Below are positions 1 through 7,447 of a stretch of 64,000 nucleotides of DNA, piece by piece. This stretch comes from Symploca sp. SIO1C2 (lineage in GTDB: Bacteria; Cyanobacteriota; Cyanobacteriia; Cyanobacteriales; Coleofasciculaceae): contig JAAHFP010000013.1 in the NCBI GenBank assembly GCA_010672925.1, positions 310,001-374,000 on the forward strand. Direction: 5' to 3'. Under the pieces are notes generated by a model that did no database searches, was not told where the DNA came from, and saw only the letters and a list, made by a program, of their open reading frames with translations. Positions within the stretch are counted from its first letter, which is position 1; every line of letters begins with the position of its first letter. Made by a program: the position numbers and the translations under genes.

Positions 1-23
1 TCAATGCTTACTCTGAAACCAAA

Positions 24-836
24 CTACTGCAATTGATTACAGAGGGTTACCCATTGAGCAACACTTAGGTCTTCTGCACGAGCGAGGGGGTCTATATTTA
101 ATTGTTCCAGCAATTGGGTCAAGCGATCGCGTTCTACTAGGGATTTCAAATTATTTCTCAACATTTTTCGTTTGCTGGCAAAGCCTAATTTCACTAAAGT
201 TTCCAAATACTTGGGTTCATTAGCTAGTGGTTCTACTACCTGGGGACGCAAACGCACTACGGCAGAATCTACTTTGGGAACTGGGGAGAAGGCTTTTGCT
301 GGGACATCGCAGATATATTCACATTCCGCTAAATACTGTACCCGCACGGATAAAGCCCCAAAGGTTCTGGAACCGGGTTGGGCACATAACCGTTGTGCTA
401 CTTCTTTTTGCAGAAGCAACACGATTAAATCAAATGCTGGCACTCTTGGCTGAGTAATAGTTCCCAGCAATTTTTCTAGAATCGGGCCAGTGATATTGTA
501 GGGGATATTAGCTACAACTTTATTTGGTTGTTGGAAATTGTGGAAAGAAACGAGTAGTTGGTCTACTTCGAGGGAGAGGAAATCCCCTTGTAGCAGTAAG
601 AAATTCTCAATTTTACCCAGCTTTTTCACCAAAAGCTTACACAACTTCCTGTCAATCTCCACCGCAACCAATGACTGGACTTGGGGCAATAATCGTCGGG
701 TGAGAGCACCGGTACCAGGGCCAATTTCCAGTAGGCGATCGCTCAGTTGCAAGTTGGCAGCTGTTACAATTTGACTGAGTGCCTGCTCACTGTGGAGCCA
801 ATGTTGAGCAAATTGTTTATTGGCTTTGGGATTCAT
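24..836 (-). CDS. rsmA: 16S rRNA dimethyladenosine transferase
   Basis: RsmA (KsgA) dimethylates the two adjacent adenines of the 3'-terminal hairpin of 16S rRNA during 30S assembly, using S-adenosylmethionine. The 270-residue protein has the family's normal length. Near the N terminus it has NKQFAQHWL, then the SAM-binding motif LEIGPGTGALT at about residues 37-47, and the catalytic motif VANIPYNIT at about residues 108-116, followed by the usual C-terminal helical domain. The ATG at 836 gives a standard N terminus (MNPKANKQFAQHW). The gene lies at the left edge. What follows it, often ispE in cyanobacteria, would lie outside the window and cannot be judged from the 23 bases left. Confidence 0.95.
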   Translation of the reverse strand: MNPKANKQFAQHWLHSEQALSQIVTAANLQLSDRLLEIGPGTGALTRRLLPQVQSLVAVEIDRKLCKLLVKKLGKIENFLLLQGDFLSLEVDQLLVSFHNFQQPNKVVANIPYNITGPILEKLLGTITQPRVPAFDLIVLLLQKEVAQRLCAQPGSRTFGALSVRVQYLAECEYICDVPAKAFSPVPKVDSAVVRLRPQVVEPLANEPKYLETLVKLGFASKRKMLRNNLKSLVERDRLTQLLEQLNIDPLARAEDLSVAQWVTLCNQLQ

Positions 837-875
837 TGACCAAAAGAGGTATTATAGCAATTCTACGACCTTTGT

Positions 876-1121
876 TGGGCGCACATCGGTCATTGGTGTC
901 AACTTAACGTAAAATTCACACCCCACAAGGAACTTAAGTTCCTTGCTAATAGCTCAAGTCATCTAAAGATGACTAAACTTAAGGTAAAACCGAAAAATTT
1001 AGTCCATTTTAATGGACTTAAGCTATTAGCCTTGGATTTGAATCCAAGGTGAGGCAAGGGAATCAAGCTAGTCAGTTATGTCTAGACTTAAGTTGACACC
1101 AATGCACATCGGTGCGCCCCT
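876..1121. repeat. Composite inverted-repeat element with four hairpins
   Basis: The 837-1363 gap has no gene. It holds an element whose ends are inverted copies of one another: 876-907 and 1087-1121 share CATTGGTGTCAACTTAA next to GGGCGCAC-type ends. Inside are four successive hairpins at 926-945, 957-974, 1001-1018 and 1030-1049, with GCTAATAGCT (945-954) and its reverse complement AGCTATTAGC (1021-1030) bracketing the middle two. The same four-hairpin order recurs at 26129-26238 with different stem sequences. Bases 1122-1363 show nothing I can interpret. No transposase is encoded, so this looks like a non-autonomous (MITE-like) element or a structured RNA. Confidence 0.8.
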
Positions 1122-1363
1122 ACGTAATCTTATGTAACTTATTGACAAAACGTTATTGATACTAAACAAATACCTAACCTTATCTATCTAGGCTTAACCA
1201 TTTCTCTTCCAGTCTTGCCAACAAACTGCTTGCCTCATCTTTGTAGTTTGGTTAATTAGTTTCCCAATTGCCAGTTAGTCTAATATTTTGGTGTCATAAA
1301 AAATTAACGTACTTCATTTGAGCTATTGCTTGAATCATGGTTTAAGCTTAAGGTAAGAATAAT

Positions 1364-3265
1364 TTATTGTTCATCGGCATAAAAACGATAAAATAAGTAA
1401 TCATCCCGGAAGGATTGCTGATCTGTAACATGATGTAGAATTTGTCGAGCAATCAAAAGTTCTCCTAAAGCGATCGCAACTTCCCAGGTACAGTTTTGCT
1501 TTTGCATTAGCCATTCAACCGCTTCTGCTCCAATAAAGCAAGCTGGATAGAGATTTCGGCGATAGTAACGGTCTTTTATTTCCACTCCTTCTGACCCTCG
1601 CATCCTCTGAACTAATTCCTCTATATCTACTTTGGCTAACTCAGCTTCTAAGAGAGTAGGTTTTTCTGAAGTGATAGTTAGGATTTCTTGGGGGTGTTTA
1701 CCTCCGTCGGGTAGGTCATGCTGCTGGAACCAAGAATTGATAAACTTTTCTAGTAGAGGCGATCGCAAGTTCAAATCCCGTTGAGGAAATGGTACTTCAA
1801 TCTGATGACGGTTCAGACTTTTAACAATAAAGTAATTCAGGTCACTCTTGATGCGGGGTTGTTTTTTTGGTTCTCCAGTCCAGACTAACAGATCAAAATT
1901 GAGGGAACTATCAGCAAATTCTTGGAACCAAACCTGAGGTTCTGGAATCAGGAGTACATCTGGGTGAGCGTTGGCTGCTTCCAGCAATGCTGTTTTTACT
2001 TCTTCCGTGTCGGAGCCATAGGCAACTCCTACCGGAATTCGCAGACGGGAGACAGGATCGCCGTGACTCCAGTTGATCACTTCACTCTCTAAAAACCGCG
2101 AATTGGGGACAATAATGCTTACTTTGTCAAGGGTAATAATTTCTGTGCTCCGTGCTCCAATACGCTTTACAGTTCCCACTAATTCATTCACATTGATAAA
2201 ATCCCCTACTTGAATTGGTCGCTCTAGGGAAATAATCAAACCACTGATAAAGTTATTGGTAATGTTTTGCACACCAAAACCAATCCCCAAACCCAAAACA
2301 CTAGCAAAAATTGCTAGGGAACCCACATCCAAGCCCCAAATGGGGAGCAGTATAATTAGCCCCAAGAAGGTGAGTAGGTATTGTATGAGGGTGGCAAGTA
2401 CCTGCTGCACTCCCGCAACTGCACCAGTTTTTGCCAAGATGTAGGCTTTAAATAAGCGGGTAAAGATGCTGACGGCAAACCACAACCCCACTGTTAAACC
2501 CAACAACAGTAGTATTTGGATGGCAGAATAGGGTTCATCACCCAGATTGAAGAAAGGGGAATTGAGTAAGTTGAAGAGTTTGTAGCGCCAACTCCGAGTC
2601 TGGGGAAACAGGTCACTAATATAGAAGATAACAGCAGCCCACAGACCAGTTAAGCAACCCAACAGCCCTAGCCGCAGAAATAACTTAGCAGGTTTCTCCC
2701 AAGGATGAAGGGGGAAAGTTGGTTCCCCAAGCAATCGGGTTAGTTGGCGGAATGCCAATTGTCCACCAAATCCTAAACTAAAGTGAAGAGCGATCGCTCC
2801 TAACAGTACCCCAATACTGAAAATCAGATTCTGACGGACATAAACTAAAGTCCGTTCTTGCTTACTCTGCTGGAGTTTAGCTTCCAGCTGTTCTTTCCAA
2901 CGCTCAGCTTGCAAGGAAGGATCCCCGGCAGAAATCATATCGTTTTGAGTAAGAGTGAGAAGGTGCTCCTCATTCAAGAGAAGCATAATTTGCTTGCCTT
3001 CCTTCTCAACTTCAATTTCCGCTGCTTGAGGCGATTGCACTTCCTTTTCCAAGGCTTCGTTAATTTTCTGGGCTCTCTCAGCAGCAGAGTTGCCCACTTT
3101 ACCTACCTCAAACAGAACTTGACCATCTACCACAACGGCAGCCTGATCATTGTTGTTATCTGAAGTAGTTTGGGCTGCACTGGGAACTGATACCAATGTC
3201 AGCAACAGCGTCAACCCCGCCAGTAACCAGATTCTCCAGCGTCGTCTTCCAAAGACAGTCCTCAT
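1364..3265 (-). CDS. MscS-family mechanosensitive channel with C-terminal DEP domain
   Basis: This is a membrane channel expected to open under membrane tension and release solutes during osmotic down-shock. The first ~31 residues form a signal peptide (basic start, LLAGLTLLLTLVSVPSAA). A periplasmic charged region follows, then several membrane segments, then the MscS core at about residues 285-510. The core includes the pore helix region LGLGIGFGVQNITNNFISG and the beta-domain motif GTVKRIGARST. Residues ~555-630 (CFIGAEAVEWLM and flanks) look like a DEP domain, a module otherwise used for membrane or signalling contacts, and an unusual ending for MscS proteins. At 633 residues it is much longer than E. 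coli MscS (286). The N terminus starting MRTVFGRRRW fits a secreted protein, so I keep the ATG at 3265. Confidence 0.88.
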   Translation of the reverse strand: MRTVFGRRRWRIWLLAGLTLLLTLVSVPSAAQTTSDNNNDQAAVVVDGQVLFEVGKVGNSAAERAQKINEALEKEVQSPQAAEIEVEKEGKQIMLLLNEEHLLTLTQNDMISAGDPSLQAERWKEQLEAKLQQSKQERTLVYVRQNLIFSIGVLLGAIALHFSLGFGGQLAFRQLTRLLGEPTFPLHPWEKPAKLFLRLGLLGCLTGLWAAVIFYISDLFPQTRSWRYKLFNLLNSPFFNLGDEPYSAIQILLLLGLTVGLWFAVSIFTRLFKAYILAKTGAVAGVQQVLATLIQYLLTFLGLIILLPIWGLDVGSLAIFASVLGLGIGFGVQNITNNFISGLIISLERPIQVGDFINVNELVGTVKRIGARSTEIITLDKVSIIVPNSRFLESEVINWSHGDPVSRLRIPVGVAYGSDTEEVKTALLEAANAHPDVLLIPEPQVWFQEFADSSLNFDLLVWTGEPKKQPRIKSDLNYFIVKSLNRHQIEVPFPQRDLNLRSPLLEKFINSWFQQHDLPDGGKHPQEILTITSEKPTLLEAELAKVDIEELVQRMRGSEGVEIKDRYYRRNLYPACFIGAEAVEWLMQKQNCTWEVAIALGELLIARQILHHVTDQQSFRDDYLFYRFYADEQ

Positions 3266-3406
3266 GAAAAAAATTCACCACCACTAATGAAAATCAATCT
3301 TCTCCCGTTTCCCATTAGCTAACTTACAGCGCTACACGCTAGGCAACAGGAAAAAGGCAACAGGCAACAGTAAATTGTGAGTGGGTTTGGTAGATTTAGG
3401 AATGTC

Positions 3407-3997
3407 CTAACCTAAGCTTGTCGCGCTATAACCCTCCAATGCCCCTGGCTCCACTAAAGAATTGGGAGTGGTAGGTACTTCAGGGCGGGAACGCTCTAAT
3501 ACATTAGTTACTAAAAACCAGACCCCAATGCCCATTAACAATAATATGACCGGGCCAATTAACCAAATCACTAGGGCATTCTTGGGCAGGGGCTCAAAAT
3601 GCTGGGATAAATTGGTCTGCTCACGGTTTCTCTCCGTCGCATCAAGGTCATTTTCTCGGATTAAAGTAACCGTCATCTTATAGGGACCGATGCGGAGGGT
3701 GTCTTTATTGGAAAGGGGTTGAATACCAGGGCGAATTGGTCGCCCATTGAGAAATGTCCCATTAGTGCTTTGGTCAGTGATGTATACTTGTTCATTAACC
3801 ACTGTAATCAAGGCATGAAATCGAGAAATCTGCTGGTGGTTTAATTCTAGAGGGGTAACCGACTGTCCTCCTACCTCCTTCGGCATCTGGTCTATTTCTC
3901 TACCAATAGTAACCGGCGCAGCTAACTGTGGTTGTTTTAACTCGCCGGTTGTCGTATCTTTCCACATAAATTGCACATATTTCGACTCAGCAGACAT
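3407..3997 (-). CDS. FHA-domain membrane protein
   Basis: This is a forkhead-associated domain protein, likely to bind phosphothreonine on a partner and so to report kinase activity. The FHA domain occupies about residues 20-115 and shows the expected blocks GREID, SRFHALI and TNGTFLNGRPI, including the Ser, Arg and His that bind the phosphopeptide. A single hydrophobic segment (VIWLIGPVILLLMGIGVWFL, about residues 142-161) anchors it, leaving a short tail outside the cytoplasm. It is transcribed in the same direction as the MscS gene downstream, with 141 bp between them that contain a short GGCAACA repeat. No kinase gene is visible nearby, so the partner is unknown. Confidence 0.85.
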   Translation of the reverse strand: MSAESKYVQFMWKDTTTGELKQPQLAAPVTIGREIDQMPKEVGGQSVTPLELNHQQISRFHALITVVNEQVYITDQSTNGTFLNGRPIRPGIQPLSNKDTLRIGPYKMTVTLIRENDLDATERNREQTNLSQHFEPLPKNALVIWLIGPVILLLMGIGVWFLVTNVLERSRPEVPTTPNSLVEPGALEGYSATSLG

Positions 3998-4112
3998 AAC
4001 ATACCTTCCCGCTTGATAATGGAGCAGAACTTTCGAGCTACTTCATCATAAAGTTAATAGGAAAATTGAAAATTGAAAAGTGTCGGAGGTACAGGAAGGG
4101 CAGAGAGTAAAG

Positions 4113-4166
4113 AGATTTTAGATTTTAGATTTTAGATTTTAGATTTTGAAGGTGCGATCGCTTCTC
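4113..4166. repeat. TTTTAGA heptamer tract with a TPR-like relic
   Basis: Five or so tandem copies of ATTTTAG run from 4113 to 4147. They pass directly into GATTTTGAAGGTGCGATCGC, which also occurs inside the large TPR gene (7512-7535, encoding DFEGAIAS) and, with one change, at 6784-6806. The join suggests a small remnant of TPR coding sequence next to the repeat tract. Confidence 0.6.
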
Positions 4167-4234
4167 GGAAGTAGATTCAGATACCCCAAACTTCCTTGCA
4201 GATTATAACAATCAAGAACAATTAGTTTTCAAAG

Positions 4235-5539
4235 ATGGATAATTTACCTTTATTTATTAACCATTATCAAACTAAACTACAAATTAACAATGTTTTTTTT
4301 GATATATATTTTGTATTAATATTCATATTATTAGTTTTTCTAACACTCAAAAAGTCTCTCAATGATCAACCACTTTCTTTTCTCCAAAGCAATCAAATGA
4401 GAGGATTAGGAATAACTCTAATTATTCTGAATCATATATGTTATTATACTGAGCCACTTCCTTTCCTCTACGTAATTTGGTCAGAGGCAGGGATGATTGG
4501 GGTAGCTATATTCTTAATTATTTCTGGTTATGGATTATCTATTTCTCTAGAGCGTAAAGGAATTCAATCTTTTTTTACAAATCGAATATCAAAAATACTA
4601 ATACCACTAATTTTGGCATTGTCATTATTGCAATTCCTTTATCTTACTTTAACTTCGGATGGAGGAAGTATATTGCTGAGTTTGCCCAAGATTTTGTTTT
4701 CCATGTATAGCCTGGATAGAAAAACCTGGTTTATAATCTTTATTTTGTTTTGGTATTGCTTACTATATTTAACTTATAAATTTCAACTATCCAATAAACA
4801 AAGATTACTATTCTTATTCTTAGTCTCTTTCGTAATAATATCTCTTCCTCAAGCGGACTCTTTGGCTAAAGCTAATGCTTTTAGTTTCCCTTTTGGATGC
4901 TTGATGGGGATTAACTCTTCTTGGGTGAAAGACAAAATTAATCAAATATTAAAACGACATATAATTATCGTAATTTCTTATTTGATAGCAGGTATTTTAG
5001 GTTCTGTATTTATAATTTGGCATGTAGGACAATTTCAGTATAATTCGGCCTATTCTATAATTTTATGGGCTTTGCTTATATGTAATGTCATCTCTACTAT
5101 CTATTTTGGATATCTGTATTTTTCAAAAAAAGTTGTAATTCGTCTATCTTCAGAAGTAATTTGTGGGACATTAGTAATTGCTCTTATTTATCTCAACTAT
5201 ACAAGTCAAGTTTTTGACCAAAATATTCTTGGAGAGTTTAATATTTATTGGGGAATTATTCGCAACCTTGCTAATATATTATTTGTTTCGACTTTAACAT
5301 TGTTAGTTTCATTAACTCTGAAATTCAAGGTTTATTCATTATTTTTGAACTTTTTAGGAAACATCTCTCTCGAACTTTTTCTAATTCACAATACTTTCTT
5401 AATTCATTTTGACTTTGTTTTATTTAGATTTCCTATAGTTATAGGTTTCATTATTTATTTCTTAGAAATTTGTTTTTTGAGTGTTGTTTTTAAACAATTA
5501 TGTAGCATTATGATTAAGCGTTTTTGGCCAAGCAATTGA
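4235..5539 (+). CDS. Acyltransferase-3 family membrane protein
   Basis: This is a polytopic membrane protein of the acyltransferase 3 (OatA/NodX-like) family, which transfers acyl groups, often acetyl, to cell-surface sugars. The hallmarks are the segment GLGITLIILNHICYYTE near residues 57-73, with the family's conserved His, and GYGLSISLERKGIQSFFTNR at about residues 98-117, followed by about eight further membrane helices. Length (434) is somewhat above the usual ~350-400. The coding sequence is visibly richer in A and T than its neighbours, which suggests acquisition from elsewhere. It stands alone, with no glycosyltransferase or polysaccharide gene beside it, so the acceptor is unknown. 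Confidence 0.8.
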   Translation: MDNLPLFINHYQTKLQINNVFFDIYFVLIFILLVFLTLKKSLNDQPLSFLQSNQMRGLGITLIILNHICYYTEPLPFLYVIWSEAGMIGVAIFLIISGYGLSISLERKGIQSFFTNRISKILIPLILALSLLQFLYLTLTSDGGSILLSLPKILFSMYSLDRKTWFIIFILFWYCLLYLTYKFQLSNKQRLLFLFLVSFVIISLPQADSLAKANAFSFPFGCLMGINSSWVKDKINQILKRHIIIVISYLIAGILGSVFIIWHVGQFQYNSAYSIILWALLICNVISTIYFGYLYFSKKVVIRLSSEVICGTLVIALIYLNYTSQVFDQNILGEFNIYWGIIRNLANILFVSTLTLLVSLTLKFKVYSLFLNFLGNISLELFLIHNTFLIHFDFVLFRFPIVIGFIIYFLEICFLSVVFKQLCSIMIKRFWPSN

Positions 5540-5619
5540 TTAATTTTTTTTGCCATTATTGGCTGAATCAACTAGCAAAACTTGCCAGTTGTACGAAGCT
5601 CAAACAGCTAATATTGCTC

Positions 5620-5775
5620 CTCGATAAAGGATACTTTGAGAAGATAAACCACCAAGACACAAAGGGAAGAGAAAGTTGCAATTGTTAGTAGGGGCGCACC
5701 GACGTGTGCCCTAAAACTGCACATTATTATTGACCATCTAACCAAAATTTAGCTATCCCCGAAGAATAAAGTAAC
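5620..5775 (+). pseudogene. Decayed duplicate of the 7.1-7.3 kb segment
   Basis: The 5540-5850 gap has no gene. Bases from about 5620 to 5730 repeat 7197-7318 almost base for base: GCTCCTCGATAAAGGATACT, the CACAAAGGGAAGAGAAAG stretch and the hairpin GGGCGCAC-CGAC-GTGTGCCC. Right after it, 5726-5770 resembles the last codons of the coiled-coil gene (coding I-I-D-H-L-T there), now broken by an in-frame TAG and a frameshift. The order of the two parts is reversed relative to 7107-7318. Confidence 0.7.
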
Positions 5776-5850
5776 AAGTTTTTAATTGAATTGATTTAAT
5801 TGACTAAATTTTTTAGAATATATTAAGTAGAGACTCTTGGCAATACTGTT

Positions 5851-6777
5851 ATGTCCCAAACACACATCAGATTTGATTGGGCAATCAAAAAACTATTCAG
5901 AAACAAAGCTAACCATGTAGTTTTGGAAGGCTTCCTCAGTGAATTATTGGGCAAACAAATCAAGATACAATCCATACTCGAAAGCGAAAGCAATCAGCAA
6001 ACAGAGGACGACAAGCTCAATCGAGTCGATATTGTGGCCGAAAATGACCAGGGTGAATTAATCCTCATCGAAGTACAAAACTCAACAGAGCAAGATTATT
6101 TTCATCGGATGCTCTACGGCACAGCCAAATTGATTACCGACTTCCTGGAAAAAGGAGAACCTTACGGTAAAGTAAAAAAAGTCTATTCGGTGAATGTAGT
6201 CTACTTCTCTCTGGGACAAGGGGCTGATTATATCTACAAAGGGAAGTTAGAGTTTAGAGGTTTGCACTTAGAAGACAAATTAAAACCATCAATCAATCAG
6301 GAGAAGTTATTTAAGATCAAAGAAATATATGAGATTTATCCTGAGTATTATGTGATCAAAGTGAACAACTTTAACGATGTAGCGAAGAATACCTTAGATG
6401 AATGGGTATATTTCCTCAAGAAAAGCCAGATAAAAGAGGAGTTTACAGCCCAAGGTCTAACGGAAGCGAAGGAAAATTTGCTAGTAGATAGCTTGAGTGA
6501 AGAAGAAAGGGCAAATTACCTGAGATATATGGAGAATAGGCGTTATGAAAGAAGTATCATCGAAGGGTCACGCTCAGAGGGAAGATTGGAAGGAAGATTG
6601 GAAGGAAGATTGGAGGGTTTAGAAGAGGGTAGAGAGAAAGGTATTAAAGAAGGAATGGAGCAAGGCAAGCAACAAGAAAAAATTAACATAGCTAGAGCTT
6701 TAAAACAAAAAGGGTCTGATTTTGACACTATTGCAGAAGTAACAGGATTGACTAAAGAAGAAATCGAGGAACTCTAA
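5851..6777 (+). CDS. Rpn-family PD-(D/E)XK nuclease/putative transposase
   Basis: It belongs to the family annotated as Rpn recombination-promoting nuclease or PD-(D/E)XK transposase, which is very common in filamentous cyanobacteria. The N-terminal opening (IRFDWAIKKLFRNKANH) is typical. The nuclease core shows RVDIVAENDQGELILIEVQN, giving the Asp and Glu-x-Gln positions of the active site at about residues 58-77. The C-terminal quarter is a charged tandem (EGRLEGRLEGRLEGLEEGRE) followed by a short helical end (FDTIAEVTGLTKEEI), also characteristic. Length 308 is normal and the active-site residues are intact. It is not flanked by recognisable transposon ends, so I treat it as a nuclease gene rather than a mapped mobile element. 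Confidence 0.85.
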   Translation: MSQTHIRFDWAIKKLFRNKANHVVLEGFLSELLGKQIKIQSILESESNQQTEDDKLNRVDIVAENDQGELILIEVQNSTEQDYFHRMLYGTAKLITDFLEKGEPYGKVKKVYSVNVVYFSLGQGADYIYKGKLEFRGLHLEDKLKPSINQEKLFKIKEIYEIYPEYYVIKVNNFNDVAKNTLDEWVYFLKKSQIKEEFTAQGLTEAKENLLVDSLSEEERANYLRYMENRRYERSIIEGSRSEGRLEGRLEGRLEGLEEGREKGIKEGMEQGKQQEKINIARALKQKGSDFDTIAEVTGLTKEEIEEL

Positions 6778-6845
6778 AGAGATTTTAGATTTTGAAAGTG
6801 CGATCGCGCTAAAATTAAGGAGCGATAGTAATATTAATTTGCTCC

Positions 6846-7151
6846 ATGCCTGATACCAATCCAGATATCATCGCACAAAATCGTTGTATTAACGAACTCA
6901 CACGAAAAGTCACTAAGCTGGAGATAAGTATTAATACTTTGGAACAAGCTGTTGAACCTCAAGGCTGGATTAGCCAAGCTTTTGAGAAAGTTGAAGAACA
7001 TCTTGAAGAACAAGATAGAAAAATCAATCGTTTAGAGCAGAACATGAATCACAATTTTGCCGAAATTAATCACAATTTTGCTGAACTTCGTAGTTCTCTT
7101 AACCACATTATTGACCATCTAACCAGGATCTCAGATCTCCCGGAAGAATAG
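6846..7151 (+). CDS. Small coiled-coil protein
   Basis: This 101-residue, highly polar protein has no membrane segment or catalytic motif. From about residue 15 onward it is predicted helical with heptad-like hydrophobic spacing (VTKLEISINTLEQAV, then KVEEHLEEQDRKINRLEQNM), followed by an internal repeat, NHNFAEINHNFAELRSS. It is probably an oligomeric coiled coil. I do not recognise the family. It follows the Rpn-like gene by 68 bp. A broken copy of its 3' end lies upstream of that gene, so the two have been duplicated or rearranged together. Confidence 0.65.
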   Translation: MPDTNPDIIAQNRCINELTRKVTKLEISINTLEQAVEPQGWISQAFEKVEEHLEEQDRKINRLEQNMNHNFAEINHNFAELRSSLNHIIDHLTRISDLPEE

Positions 7152-7164
7152 AGACAACGATAGG

Positions 7165-7330
7165 GAGATGCGAAAAATTGGTTGAACCAAGCGAAGATTG
7201 CTCCTCGATAAAGGATACTTTGAGAAGATAAACCACAAAGACACAAAGGACACAAAGGGAAGAGAAAGTTGCAATCACCAGTAGGGGCGCACCGACGTGC
7301 GCCCTAAGACTGCACATTATTAATGATAAT
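7165..7330 (+). repeat. Duplicated segment with a relic of the TPR-CHAT 5' end
   Basis: Bases 7168-7194 repeat the first codons of the TPR-CHAT gene that starts 280 bp further on (shared AAAATTGGTTGAACCAAG). They run into the 120-bp unit also found at 5620-5730, including the hairpin GGGCGCAC-CGAC-GTGCGCCC at 7286-7305. The remnant has no open frame of its own. It looks like what a failed duplication or element insertion in the 5' end of the TPR gene would leave. Confidence 0.65.
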
Positions 7331-7447
7331 CTCTCTATAAAACCGACCTTGCCCTTGGGATTTATTGATGGTTACTAACTGAGGCTTTCAAGCATATTAT
7401 AGAGATTGAGAGCAATTAAACCACACCAGGCACAGAGGGAGCAGGGG

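Noticed and set aside
1165-1200. CTAACCTT and CTTAACCA as a Pho box
   Set aside because: Spacing between the two is not the 11-bp period expected and no phosphate gene follows; sphR itself has no clear box.
5851-6777. Treating the Rpn-like gene as a complete insertion sequence
   Set aside because: No terminal inverted repeats or target duplications border it; the flanking 120-bp unit is a direct repeat and is associated with gene relics.
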